A stretch of DNA of 64,000 bases from Chytridium lagenaria (lineage: Eukaryota > Chytridiomycota > Chytridiomycetes > Chytridiales > Chytridiaceae), in NCBI GenBank assembly GCA_025449115.1, contig JAHLKC010000056.1, forward strand, positions 164,566 through 228,565. The letters run 5' to 3'. The notes below the pieces were generated by a model, which saw only the letters and a list, made by a program, of their open reading frames with translations, was not told where the DNA came from and searched no databases. The translations under genes and the position numbers were made by a program. Positions 32,799 to 43,558 of this stretch are shown here, in pieces (positions within the stretch are counted from its first letter, which is position 1; every line of letters starts with the position of its first letter).

Positions 32799-35214
32799 TT
32801 ATCTCTTTTCGTGATTTCCACTTTCCACCGTTACCTCATCCAACTCTCCCTCTTCTTCGGTAACATCATCCAAAGACCCAGAGAGAGAAACCACCCCACC
32901 TCTTTCGTCACCACCCTCATCCTGAACAGACGACGCCCGACTCACAGCATCCTCAACCTCCCTCACATGCGCCTCGAGTTCCGCCAAAACCCCCATCCCA
33001 ATGGCATCCCCCACATCCAGCAACGCGGCATCAATGGCCAGAAGCGCGGTCGCGGTTAACCGAAGCGAGGAGGTATCGGATGCAGATGTGGTGGTTGTAG
33101 AGGAAGGGGAAATGATACGGTTGCGAGCTTGTTCGAGACGTGTTTTCATGGCGGTTAAGCGAGCACGGGTGCTTTGTACTTCGAGTGTGGGATCTAGAGT
33201 GAGGTTGTTCGTGGAGGTGGTGGATGGGGTTTCGGGTGATGGTGGAACTGGGGTTGATGGAACGACGGCAATGGAGGGTGGTGCAGCAAGGGTGGAAAGA
33301 GAGGGAGCAGAAGGTGATGTTGGTGGTGCGGTTGCATTTCTGGCAGATTGAACGGCCGACGATCTGCTGTGATTAGAGCTTCGTCTTCTGAATATTGCCG
33401 ACACAGAGGTAAAACTCCTTCCACGCTGCTGTGGTTGCGGCGAAGTTACAGTTTGCGGTGGAACAAGATGTGACGGTGAGCCCCCGGCAGGCGAAGTAGC
33501 TGTGTACCCTTCAGATCTCAATGAAGTCGGAGACGAATCCTGTGGTGACGGATTCTCAGATCGGCTCCTCCTACTCCTCAAAAAAATCCCACCACCCTGT
33601 CGTTCCCCTCCAACACTCCCACCTCTCCGTCGTCCATCTCTCCTCTCTCTCGCCTGCTCCGCCTCCAATCGACTCTGTGCCAATACACCTGCCATCATCG
33701 CCTCTTCTTCCGCTGCTTCCTTCATGGCTTGTTCAACAAAGTGGATCCCTGAATTCCGGAAGGATGGCTTCGCGAACGCATAGAGGACATGTGCGATGCG
33801 CGACTGCGTCTTCAGAGGCTGCGATCAGCCAAGGATCCACGCAGTCAACATGGAATATGTGATGACAGGCTAGTTCACGGATCCGGTCTCCTGGCTCGAA
33901 ATCTGAGAAGCAGATGGCGCAGTTTGTGGCGGCACCGGGGGGTAGGGGTTCTTCAACCTCTGCAACAGGCGTTTCAGAAGGTGCATCCGTAGGTGAGGAG
34001 TCGGTTGCTGCCGGGGAGACAAGAATTTGGGGGGGATAGGCGGAAGGAGAAGATGTTGATGGTTTTTTAAGGTCAGCAGTTGGGGAGGTGATGACATCAG
34101 TGGAATCGGCGGTAGAAGTGGCAGGATTGATAGGACCCGAGGTAGCAAGTGTTCCAGATCCACTTCCTTGATCCAATTGCACGCCGTGACGGTCAGTTGC
34201 TATTTTCATGGGTTTGACATCGGCTTCTGCCGCAACATTCACTTTCTTCTCGTCCTCTTCCTCACTGATATGATTAATCCCCTCCTCCAATGGAATTTCC
34301 GATACGCTGTCCCCATCTGCGCCTTCCTCCTCCTCCGCCGTCTTTAACGGTTCACCCAATCCAGACTCCAAATCCGATTTTTCCTCAATAGGCTGCACAG
34401 TTACGGCAGGCTTAAACAAGAATGTTCGTAACGAGTTTAGCTCCACTTTTGATAAACCACCGCGAAGGTGTGCGGCGGGACCGGTTGTGCCGGGCTCTGG
34501 TGGAAGGAAACGCTGACGGCGGCGTGCAATGAAGACCAGGATGATGTAGACCGTTAAGGGAAGGATGGTGGTGAGGTAGAAGAAAACTACACAAAACATG
34601 TTAACAAAAGTCCTTGAAAGAAGGTATTTTAATAAACTTGAACGTACTGATTTCTGAAAGCGCGAGCCAGAAGATAGGCGGATTGTTTGGTCGACATTCC
34701 GAGCTACGAAACACCCAAACCTGACCAGCAATAAACCATGCGCTGCAAAGAGATGGAAGCAAAAGTTAGCAAACGTCCTAAATCTCCCCAAAACCTCCAT
34801 CAAAACCTCCAATCGGCCCAGACGTTTCCAAAGTAACAACTACTCACATGTCAAACAACGTAATGATACTCCACATCATCCACAGTGTCATTACCACCGG
34901 ATGCCTCTTCCATTCTGGCCGATAGTGATCCAGAAAGTACTGCAGCGGCTTTTGAGGTAACGAGTAAAGCAGTGATAAAACCACTTGACCCAGCAAAAAC
35001 GTTACAATGTTTCCTTCACAACGTCCTCCTTTTCCTGTGCCCAGCAGATTTGACGGGTAGTAAAGTACCAGGATCACAGAGTTGACAGTGATGTAGCTGA
35101 AATTCCATGCACTAAAGGTAGAGCATTCAAGTTAGGTGTATTAAAAAAAAAGCCGACGTACAGGTCAATGATGACGGAGCGGACGGTGGTGAGGGGAGTT
35201 TGATTGTGGGACAT
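32799..35214 (-). CDS. Multi-pass membrane RING-H2 E3 ubiquitin ligase
   Basis: Minus-strand exons about 35214-35162, 35111-34848, 34742-34648 and 34612 onward join to a protein with an N-terminal membrane part. Hydrophobic segments are [54 protein letters not shown] and [21 protein letters not shown] long acidic Ser/Pro-rich linker follows, then a RING-H2 finger [13 protein letters not shown]...CHHIFHVDC...CPLC near 33790-33940. The frame stops at 33733, but a one-base shift there continues into a Gln/Glu/Ser-rich C-terminal region that is open to 32799, so I treat them as one gene. The phase at the intron near 34613-34647 does not close exactly, another possible indel. The likely role is membrane-anchored ubiquitination; the substrate is unknown. 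Confidence 0.75.
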
Positions 35215-35811
35215 GTTCCATGGAGTATGAAAGAGGGTATCTTCAATTGGAGTTAAGAGTAGCTCGATACTTTCAAAAACGGGTGGATTCGATTTGACAA
35301 TGGATGTCCTCGAAGGCTGGCTCTTCAATTGGAATTCAAGCCGAATCTGACGGCCGATGACGATGGCAACCTCTTCGTCTCCTCTCCGGCAGTGACACTG
35401 AGGACCGTCGATGAATGGATTGTCCTTTCTTCAAATTCTCAATTCTGTGTTCCTTGCGGTCTTTCAGTGATCACGGACAAACAAGGTGATGCAGTAAGGG
35501 GGCAAAAGGATGGGTAAGATGCGAGTCGCTGCGCTCCTCCGAGCATCTGCATGCGCAAGCAGCTAGATCGGATTGAATCCGACTTGGGGTTTGCGGGCTT
35601 TCTTTTCGTTAACTTTATTAATTGAGTATAGCTTGAGATTTACGTGTTAACGTTGCAGCTAATGAGCAGGTGAATCTCGAATCTCATTCTGCGACGGTTA
35701 ATGGATCAGTGGATCCGTGACGTGTAGCCCCACAGCCGTCGTCGACGTGAACAGTTTTCATCACCATCTGCGGCGCACAGAGATTTGAGATTCAAAAGTT
35801 GTCACTTTGAG
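35215..35811. promoter_or_regulatory. Divergent intergenic region between RING gene and glutamate 5-kinase
   Basis: About 600 bp separates the two opposite start codons. No gene or repeat is recognised. It presumably holds both promoters. Confidence 0.45.
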
Positions 35812-37393
35812 ATGGATGCGTTGCCTCCAAAGAACGTCCGGTCTGCTTACCGACGATTGAATCCAAAGGAGGGACTGACGATCGTGATAAAGTGAGTCCG
35901 AACACTCATCGTCAAGTTCAACGTTAATGCTCAAAACTAGACTGGGAACCTCATCCATCTGCGATGAAAAGACCTTCTTTCCAAAGCTCTCAAACCTTTC
36001 GCTTTTGGTCGAAACAGTCGATAAATTGCGATCTCTTGGGCATGCTGTCGTCATTGTCAGTAGTGGAGCTGTGGGTGTAGGTTTGAAAAGGCTGAATTTG
36101 GATAAAAGACCGAAACACCTTCCTCAAGTTCAGGTGAGTTAACAAAAAATAATATTACGACGGATGATTCTAAACGGGAGTAAGGCTGTGGCTGCTGTTG
36201 GGCAAGGACGGTTGATGGCATTATATGACGATCTATTTGGAAGATTTGATATTCCGATCGCTCAAGTTCTTCTGACGCGGGACACCATTGCAGAAGTAAG
36301 GAAAACTCACTTGAAGTTAAAACTTACCCCTATGTAGAGATCTCAATATTTGAACGCATGTAATACATTCAAGGAACTTTTGGCGATGGACGTTGTTCCT
36401 ATTGTAAATGAGAATGATACGGTGTCGCACGCAGAAATCCGATTTGGCGATAACGATACGTTGAGCGCAATCACTGCTGGCATGATAAGCGCCGATTATC
36501 TCTTTCTATGTACAGATGTGGAATGTTTATTCACAGATAACCCGAGGAAAAATCCTGATGCGAAACCTGTTCGAGTTGTGGAGGATATCTCAAAACTGAG
36601 GGAGCAAGGTGATTACTTTTCGTGTTTTGTTTTTTTTTTGCGCATGTTCTCACTTTCCGTGCTAGTTACCGTTACCTCTCCTGGATCCTCACTGGGGACT
36701 GGCGGTATGGTCACAAAGCTGATTGCTGCTGACCTCGCAACGGCTGCGGGTTGCTCGACAATTATCACACTCGGCTCAAAACCCCAACTCATCATCTCAA
36801 TATTAGAAGAAATTGCTGCTCACGCAAGTAAAGCCTCCCCAGAAGCATCCCCCATCCCTCAAGCCGGAGAAATTCAGAAAGATGGCTCAGAGGCAAAGCC
36901 TGCCGATTTTGCGAGAGTGCCATCGTCGAGTTCCGTATTTAAACCTACCATTGGCACCCATTTCATAGCGAAACCCAACCCGATGCTAGACCGGAAATGG
37001 TGGATTTTGCATGGTCTATCCGTTCAAGGTGTGATTCGAATAGACGCTGGTGCCGTTCGCGCTACTGTAAGAAACCGTAGTTCGTTATTCGCGGCCGGCA
37101 TCAAAGGCGTTGAAGGCACCTTTTCCGCACAACAAAGTGTAAAAGTTGTGGCGTCTGTCGCGCATGTGAAGCATGCTGGGTTTCTGGATGTCCCAGGTAG
37201 CGATAGTGACGATGTTGAAGTTGGACGAGGGGTCGTGAATTACAGCTCTGCAGAAATTTCGCGAATTGTTGGGTGCAAGAGTCATGAGATTGTGGAGAGG
37301 TTGGGGTACATGGACTCTGATTTTTTGGTGCACAGGGATAACTTTGTTGTGACGTTACAAGGTGTCAATGCAGGGCAGGAAAATGATAAATAA
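35812..37393 (+). CDS. PRO1: Glutamate 5-kinase with C-terminal PUA domain
   Basis: Five exons (35812-35891, 35941-36133, 36185-36295, 36338-36608, 36666-37393) splice to 1383 nt, 460 residues, with no break. The enzyme phosphorylates glutamate to glutamyl-5-phosphate, the first step of proline synthesis. The amino-acid kinase domain shows IVIKLGTSSI, VVIVSSGAVGVGLKRL, VAAVGQGRLMALYDDLF, PIVNENDTVSHAEIRFGDND and GSSLGTGGMVTKL. The PUA domain lies in the last ~120 residues (VIRIDAGAVRATVRNRSSLFAAGIKGVEG). Length suits fungal Pro1. Exon joins restore the family motifs exactly, which supports the model. The 3' end faces the La gene only 90 bp away. Confidence 0.95.
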
Positions 37394-37483
37394 TTGTGAA
37401 TTTGAGGCAACGTCCTCTTCTGATACATTAAATATAAATGAAATGAAAGAGCGATATGAAAGGAAAAGTGAAAAGACACTAAG

Positions 37484-39076
37484 CTAGCTTGTGGTCTTCA
37501 AATTCTTGAAAAGAGAATCCACATGTTCAACTTTAACCCTCTTTGCCTTTGCCACCGGTCGACCTAATGGAGCACTCATAATGTCACAAAGCTCATCCAG
37601 ACCGTCCCCAGACTCTGCAGGCCTCTTGTTGTTTTCGTTTACGGCGGTTCCTGACATATCCACATCTTCATCCATTCTTCGGGCCGCTTTCGTTCTTTCC
37701 TTTTTCAAAATTGTCTCAATCTTCTTTTTCGAGGTTCGTGAGCTACGACGTAACGCGGTTTGCCTTTGTGGCTGCTTCTTCGCCTTTGCCTTTTTCGGCG
37801 ATGGCTCGGATTGTAGCGGAATAACGTCCATTGCAGAAGCGGGTGTCCTCAGTTTCAGTACTTCGTAAAAAATACGCTCTTCTTCTCCTACGTCCCATTA
37901 ATAACGATTCAGCGTTGCCAAAACCAACCTTTCAATGCGACGGCAGGCAGCACCTCTCCATGAACTTCAACACCACCAGTGGCTTTCAAAAAGCCTTCAA
38001 CCTCAGCAGCAATCGGAGTTTTGAACCGGGCATGAAGATCCAGTGACCCTTCCTCCAATACCACCTCCGCTATCGGCCCATAATTTGACAGAATCTTCTC
38101 GATTGCTTGCGTCAGCAAAGACGTTCTCATCCTCATATCTTCCGGAATCGGCCCCACTTTCAAAACTCTATTAAAAGGGTATCCTAGAATTGCCGCCGAC
38201 TGAACTGCTGCTTGTCCTTTCAACTTCAAAGGCTCAGTCTTCCCTGAAACAGAGTGTAGGGAGGGCAGATGATTCCCGACTGATCTCGAAACTGCAAGTG
38301 GGTCTTTTATGAACAGCTTAGATTTCGCTCGTAATCTCAAAGAAGTTTCTTCGTAAACGTGAAATCCAGAAAGAGCTTTTACGATTCCTTCCGGGCTTAC
38401 GAAATCGATCAAAGCAACATGCTATGGAAGGTCATTAAAATACAGTGTGAAAGGTGAATAAAGTTACCTCGTTTCCTCCTTCTCCGCCTAAACCTATTGA
38501 TACGTCTTTGATAAGGCCGCAGGACTCAAACATTTCCTTAATCTCCAGCTTTGTAACATCCGGCTCAAAGCCTATCACCTCCAAAAGGAGGCCCAACGAA
38601 GTTGACCTGGTCAATGCCTCAATGCGCTCCTGTGACGATGGCTGATCGAAAGACACAACTCTACGAATGCAGGAGCCATCATTGCTAATCTCAAAGGCGG
38701 ATGGGCATACATGCTGAATAACGTCGATAAGATCGTTTGTGGAGACCTTTGCAGCTTTGACAGTTTTAAAAGATGCGATCATGGCCAACGGAACCCCTGA
38801 TAAACATTAGAAAAGGCCAACTTTGGATGAAATCTTACAGCCTGAGACCCATGCACCGAAGGATTCTTTTGATCCTGGTAAGGTATACTGTTTTGCTTGT
38901 GCCAGAATACTCTTCATTTCCTTGTTGCAAAAGTAAAGCTCTAAAAGGTCGACAATAGTATTCCCTCTCTCAATCCTTGTATCCGATGGATTCAAAGACG
39001 GATCTAGAGGAATCGCCAGCAAGGATCTTAGACCTCCCGGGACAAAGGGCAGCTGAAAGCCGTCATCCATCATCAT
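37484..39076 (-). CDS. La-type RNA-binding protein (La motif, RRM1, atypical RRM2)
   Basis: Four minus-strand exons (39076-38839, 38796-38468, 38421-37929, 37860-37484) give 1437 nt, 478 residues, with no break. The La motif covers about residues 28-115 (IVDLLELYFCNKEM, then GWVPLAMIASFKTVKA across intron 1, and FEISNDGSCIRR). RRM1 follows (LLEVIGFEPDVTKLEIKEMFESCG). A second RRM-like region spans about residues 245-340, and the tail is Lys/Arg-rich with likely nuclear signals (KKAKAKKQPQR). La proteins bind the 3' UUU-OH of RNA polymerase III transcripts; LARP7-type relatives act on 7SK or telomerase RNA. I cannot separate genuine La from LARP7 from sequence alone. The start codon lies 51 bp from that of NAXE on the other strand. 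Confidence 0.87.
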
Positions 39077-39127
39077 GACTGTCTTTGGTTGACAAGAAAA
39101 AAAAAGTTTAGAGACAACTTATTTGGA
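39077..39127. promoter_or_regulatory. 51-bp bidirectional promoter between La gene and NAXE
   Basis: Only 51 bp separate the ATG of the La gene (minus, 39076) and the ATG of NAXE (plus, 39128). The gap holds an A-rich stretch (GAAAAAAAAAG near 39090-39105). The core promoters must overlap the opposite coding regions or share elements. Confidence 0.7.
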
Positions 39128-40154
39128 ATGTCGCAAATCAAGGTGGCATGCAATTTCTGCTCGACTCTGACCGGATTCGCCCTTAACAGTATCTAACGCA
39201 AAAAGCTGCGGTCCACGTCGATGTGGTGCTCATGGATTCGAGGATGGGGGGATTCTCCATCGACCAGGTTGGACTCTGTGGCTTGCTTGATGCTTACACT
39301 GAACTTACTCGCAGTTAATGGAGCTTGCGGGTCTCAGCGTCGCTCAAGCCGTGTTGAAGGCCTTTCCTTTACAATCTCATCCAAAGTACTTGTTGTGGCA
39401 GGTAAAAGTGATTTTTAATACAGCGTCATCTAATGGACGCGCAAAGGCCCCGGTAAGAATTCGACGGATCATTATCGCAGGAAAAACCTCACCGTGATAT
39501 AAAGGCAATAACGGCGGAGACGCTCTGGTCGCAGCAAGGCATTTAAAGCATTTTGGGTATTCTCCAAGGATTGTTTATCCAAAGCAACCACAGAAGGAGT
39601 TGTTTATGGTATGCAGTTGTCGTGTTGATTCCTGTTATCTCACATTAGAGCAGGGTCTTGTTCAGCAATGCAAAAACCTGCGCATTCCGATCGACACGGA
39701 TCTCGAGGAGGATCTGTTAAATACGTATGACGTTGTGCTAGACGGCATTTTCGGATTTAGCTTTTCTGGAGAGATTCGGCCTCCCTTTGACTCCATCATT
39801 TCGGTAGCTCTTCGGCAGAAAATGTTGAATAACTCGTTTAGACTTTAAAGAGCTGCAGGGTCCCCATCGCATCAATTGATATTCCTTCTGGATGGGATGT
39901 TGAGCAGGGTAATTTATTTGCGTCAGCTCCAATTAATGTACAAAAAAACAGGCAATACTGGCGATGGGCTACAACCCGACACACTCATTTCACTGACAGC
40001 CCCAAAGCTATGCGCCAAACAATTCAAAGGTCGGAAGCACTTTCTTGGAGGCAGGTTTGTTCCTCCAGATATGGAGAAGGAGCTTGGTCTGAATCTTCCG
40101 CGGTTTCCTGATGGCGACCAATGCGTTGAGCTTCCATCGCTTTCGCACTTTTAG
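39128..40154 (+). CDS. NAXE: NAD(P)H-hydrate epimerase (YjeF N-terminal family)
   Basis: The gene has seven short exons: 39128-39142, 39190-39267, 39315-~39408, 39505-39608, 39651-39803, 39851-39908 and 39952-40154. The product interconverts the R and S forms of damaged hydrated NAD(P)H so that the dehydratase can repair it. Motifs are [79 protein letters not shown] and [28 protein letters not shown]. Exon 3 needs one extra base near 39385 for its end to read HPKVLVVAG, so there is one probable sequence error or frameshift. The 3' end lies 24 bp from the stop codon of the convergent SPT4. Confidence 0.9.
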
Positions 40155-40178
40155 AATAAATATATATTGCATTGAACA

Positions 40179-40532
40179 TCAATCTTTGGCGGTTCCGTCG
40201 CGAGGTCTGTAGGTGATGTTACGGTCCCTCATGTCGTCGATGATTTCCTCAGGAAGTTTTCCTGAGATCCGAATAGCATAGAGCCCTTTCGTGAACTTGT
40301 CGCATCGCTGCCACTTTGCGACCCAAGACAAGGATGGGTTCATCATCGCAACGACACCGTCAAACTGCGTTGATGTGCAGTCCTGAATGCGAGATGCGTG
40401 GCCCTTCAGCTCCAAGATCTCGTCGCAGTTGTCGCACCCGTCTCTCCGAAACTGCTCCTTGCTCTTGATTAAGCCGCAGAGCAGGCAGGCTCTCCATCCT
40501 CTCTTGTTGCCGTCAGGTGGAAGAACGTCCAT
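40179..40532 (-). CDS. SPT4: Transcription elongation factor SPT4 (DSIF small subunit)
   Basis: An intron-free ORF of 117 residues, the usual length for the family, starts at the ATG at 40532. It contains the four-cysteine zinc finger ACLLCGLIK...DGCDNC, then IQDCTSTQFDGVVAMMNP, SWVAKWQRC and GLYAIRISGKLPEEI. Spt4 binds the NGN domain of Spt5 and helps RNA polymerase II move through chromatin. The start codon lies about 35 bp from that of INTS11, and the stop codon 24 bp from that of NAXE. Confidence 0.95.
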   Translation of the reverse strand: MDVLPPDGNKRGWRACLLCGLIKSKEQFRRDGCDNCDEILELKGHASRIQDCTSTQFDGVVAMMNPSLSWVAKWQRCDKFTKGLYAIRISGKLPEEIIDDMRDRNITYRPRDGTAKD

Positions 40533-40567
40533 GGGTTGGGTTTGAAGCTGAGTGAAAAATTCCAGAA
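40533..40567. promoter_or_regulatory. ~35-bp bidirectional promoter between SPT4 and INTS11
   Basis: The ATG of SPT4 (minus, 40532) and the best start of INTS11 (ATG at 40568, or the upstream frame opening at 40552) leave at most about 35 bp. No TATA box fits. If both starts are right this is among the shortest promoter gaps one could expect in a eukaryote. Confidence 0.6.
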
Positions 40568-42479
40568 ATGTCGATATCACCATTCGAATCGTCCCTCTTG
40601 GTGCTGGACAAGATGTGGGCAGAAGCTGCCTCATTCTTACCATCGGTGGCCGAAATATCATGCTTGACTGCGGCATGCACATGGGGTTCGGTGACCACAG
40701 GCGGTTTCCTGACTTTTCATATATATCCAAGACGGGAGATTTCAACGCCAACTTGGACTGCATCATCATTTCACATTTCCACCTCGACCACTGCGGCGCC
40801 CTTCCCTACTTCACCGAAATCTGTGGCTACGACGGCCCAATATACATGACGTATCCTACACGAGCAATCGCACCCATTCTTTTGGATGACATGCGGAAAG
40901 TTGTTGTTGATAAAAGGGGCGAAACCAACTTTTTTAACGCGGAGGACATACGTAACTGCTTGAAGAAAGTCATCCCTGTATCCCTTCAATCGACTGTCTT
41001 TGTTGACGAAGAACTTGAGATAAGGCCGTACTATGCTGGCCATGTATTGGGAGCTGCCATGTTTCACATTCGCGTGGGATCGCAATCTGTGGTTTACACT
41101 GGTGATTACAACATGACCCCTGACCGGCACCTTGGCGCAGCCTGGATAGACCAATGTCAGCCCGATGTGCTGATTACAGAATCCACTTACGCAACAACAA
41201 TACGACATTCCAAAAGAGCTCGAGAGAAAGACTTTCTCTTGCAAGTTCACGAGTGTGTGTCGAAAGGCGGGAAGGTTCTCATCCCGGTTTTTGCATTAGG
41301 CAGAGCACAGGAGCTTTGTATTTTAATCGATAACTACTGGGATCGCATGACGCTCAATTGCCCAATCTACTACTCGGCGGGACTTACCGAACGAGCTAAC
41401 GAATTCTATCGGCTATACATTAATTGGACAAACGAAAAAATCAAGTCCTCGTTTGTAGAGCGGAATATGTTTGATTTTAAGCATATCAAGCCGTTCGAAC
41501 GCTCACTAGCTGATGACCCTGGCCCAATGATTCTTTTCGCTTCACCTGGCATGTTGCATACTGGGCTATCCCTCGACATATTCAAGAAGTGGTGTGGGGA
41601 TCCGAAAAACATGATTATCCTGCCAGGATATTGTGTTCCGGGGACAGTAGGGGCTAAAGTTCTCGCAGGGGAGAGGTTTATTGATTTCGAGCCTGGAGTC
41701 AGACTTGAGGTTCGACTTCAAGTTAAGAACCTTTCCTTTTCTGCCCATGCAGACTCGAAAGGAATCGTGCAGCTGGTGGAAATGTGTCGACCGCGGAACG
41801 TCGTCCTGGTCACGGAGAAGCTCGTAAAATGGGGGCTCTGAAGAAGAAGATTAAAGAAGAGACCGGAGTTGACGCGTTTGATCCTGCCAACGGAACAACA
41901 CTTTTGTTTCATGCGAGAGAAACCATGGAGGCCTTGATTTCAAAGGAAGCACTCGATAGAGTTCGGAGAGCGGCTTTGACTGCAGACGAGAATGTGAAGA
42001 AAGAGTGATCCGCTGGACGTGCAGAAGCTCCTTGGTCCTCGCCCTCCTCTTAAGGCCCCGTTCCATGGAATTGCTGTTGTCACGCCAAACCAACTGATTG
42101 CTACCGTCTACGATGAAGTTGAAGCTTTTCACAAGTTTGGGTTGGAAAAGGAACCGTTCGGCTAAGATTGCGGCGGCCGTTTGATCCGCGCAGGGCAGTA
42201 TCTATCGCCGTTTCACAAGGTGCTTCAAAGTTCGGACCTCCAATAACGCCGAATGACGACCCGAACACAGCCATCATTAGAATTATCGCAAACGTTATTG
42301 ACGGGTGGTCTAAAACTATGTCGGTGGACAATGTGGTTAAGGTCCAGATAAACAAGGGTTCGTTGAACCTTGGCCCCGTTGAGAATCGTGCTGGGGCAAC
42401 CTCCGGAATATGAATTAATATGCAATGGGATTTGGACAACCACCCTCTTGTCTCAAGTATGTTGAGGTCATCAACATAA
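40568..42479 (+). CDS. INTS11: Integrator complex subunit 11 (CPSF73-like RNA endonuclease), with indel breaks
   Basis: The frame 40552-41841 gives the metallo-beta-lactamase and beta-CASP core: [31 protein letters not shown] (HxHxDH), [40 protein letters not shown] and [19 protein letters not shown]11 is the catalytic nuclease of Integrator, cleaving snRNA 3' ends and paused transcripts; similarity is clearly closer to INTS11 than to CPSF73. The frame shifts near 41812 (a C seems missing before the [11 protein letters not shown] motif), near 42005 and 42165, and again near 42410 before the final [15 protein letters not shown], stop 42479. Near the start, the ATG at 40568 is one base out of frame. 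The many one-base breaks in such a conserved gene suggest sequence error or a decayed copy. Confidence 0.88.
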
Positions 42480-42737
42480 CGCTTAATAAAAAGTAGAATT
42501 AAGTTGGTTTTATTTTTGTTAAATCAGAAGCTTTTTAGTCCTGAAGAAACTGTTCCAACACTTTGTATGTATGCATTTTAATGCGTAGATTCTCATGCCG
42601 TCAGATTTACAAAGAACAGCCTCATGCCGTCTAGAGAGATTGCATTTGAGTTTTTTTACTAGTGATGGAGTTTTGAAGTATGATTGGTTTTAACGTTCGG
42701 TTCGATCGTACCGTCCATCAATTTGCTCTCAAATTTT
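42480..42737. other. Gene-free flank left of the copia element, with target duplication
   Basis: AT-rich, no ORF. ATTTT at 42733-42737 is the left target-site copy. Joined to the right flank it would read as a pyrimidine-rich tract ending in TTTTAG, like a 3' splice site. Confidence 0.55.
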
Positions 42738-42946
42738 TGTTCAAATTCAATAAACAAGATGTATTAAAATCTCATACAAGGTCTCCTCCACATCGTCCAT
42801 CATCCCTCCCATCATCCTCACCTGTTCAAATTCAATAAACAAGATGAGGACGTCTCGTATCACCATCCCTCAATTTATCCCATGAATGTTCGTATCACCA
42901 CCTTTCTCAACCACGCACTCGCGCTTGGTGATTATGATCCCAAACA
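42738..42946 (-). repeat. 3' LTR of the copia element
   Basis: A 209-bp repeat, TG..CA on both strands. It holds an internal direct repeat of TGTTCAAATTCAATAAACAA about 85 bp apart. It is identical to the other LTR except for two extra bases near 42850. Confidence 0.95.
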
Positions 42947-42949
42947 CTC

Positions 42950-43555
42950 CCCTTAACCAAGCCGAGAGCATCCCTATGTTTCTCAAAAATCACCCACTTC
43001 AATCCCTTCGTCAGTATGTCCGCCACCATCCCTCGCGTCCCCATATGTCTGACTTCTATCAGCCCCTGTTTCACCACGTCCCGAATAAACATATACTTAA
43101 TGTCCATATGCTTCGTGTGATGCCTTTCAGATCCCTCCTGGGAATTCCTCACAGCCCCCGTATTATCACACCAAGAACAGTTGGTCCCGGTTTCCCCACT
43201 CGCAGCCATCCCAGCATATTCCTCATCCAGAGCACTTCTCTCGTGAGACTATACAAGGCAATTGTTTCAGCGGCCACGGTGGAATCCGCAACGGTCGTCT
43301 GACGCTTGCTTGAGGCTATCACTACTCCTCCACAAATGGTGATGGCCAGCCCAGAAGTCGATCTTCTCGTCTCTCGGTCCCCGGCAAAATCTGCATCAGA
43401 GTAACACTCAGGGATCAGCCATTGACATGTCGCCTCCATCCCTTCAGCCCTCCTGGTGTACGTCAACCTCATGTCCGTCGTTCCCCTAAGATATGCCAGC
43501 ACACGCTGCCCCGCCTCCCAATGAATCTTCCTGGGCCGCGACGCGAACCTCGCAA
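42950..43555 (-). pseudogene. RNase H of the copia element
   Basis: Two minus-strand frames join near 43180. The first gives ARFASRPRKIHWEAGQRVLAYLRGT, then the catalytic YSDADFAGDRETRRSTSG and a WCDNTGA motif; the second gives HIDIKYMFIRD-like and MVADILTKGL. These are the standard RNase H blocks of Ty1/copia. The upstream edge at 43555 is where the LTR-like insert separates it from RT. Confidence 0.9.
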
Positions 43556-43558
43556 GCT

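Noticed and set aside
40552..40570. GTG at 40552 as the INTS11 start
   Set aside because: Nuclear genes rarely start on GTG; an ATG 16 bp downstream is one base out of frame and a single missing base would make it the start.
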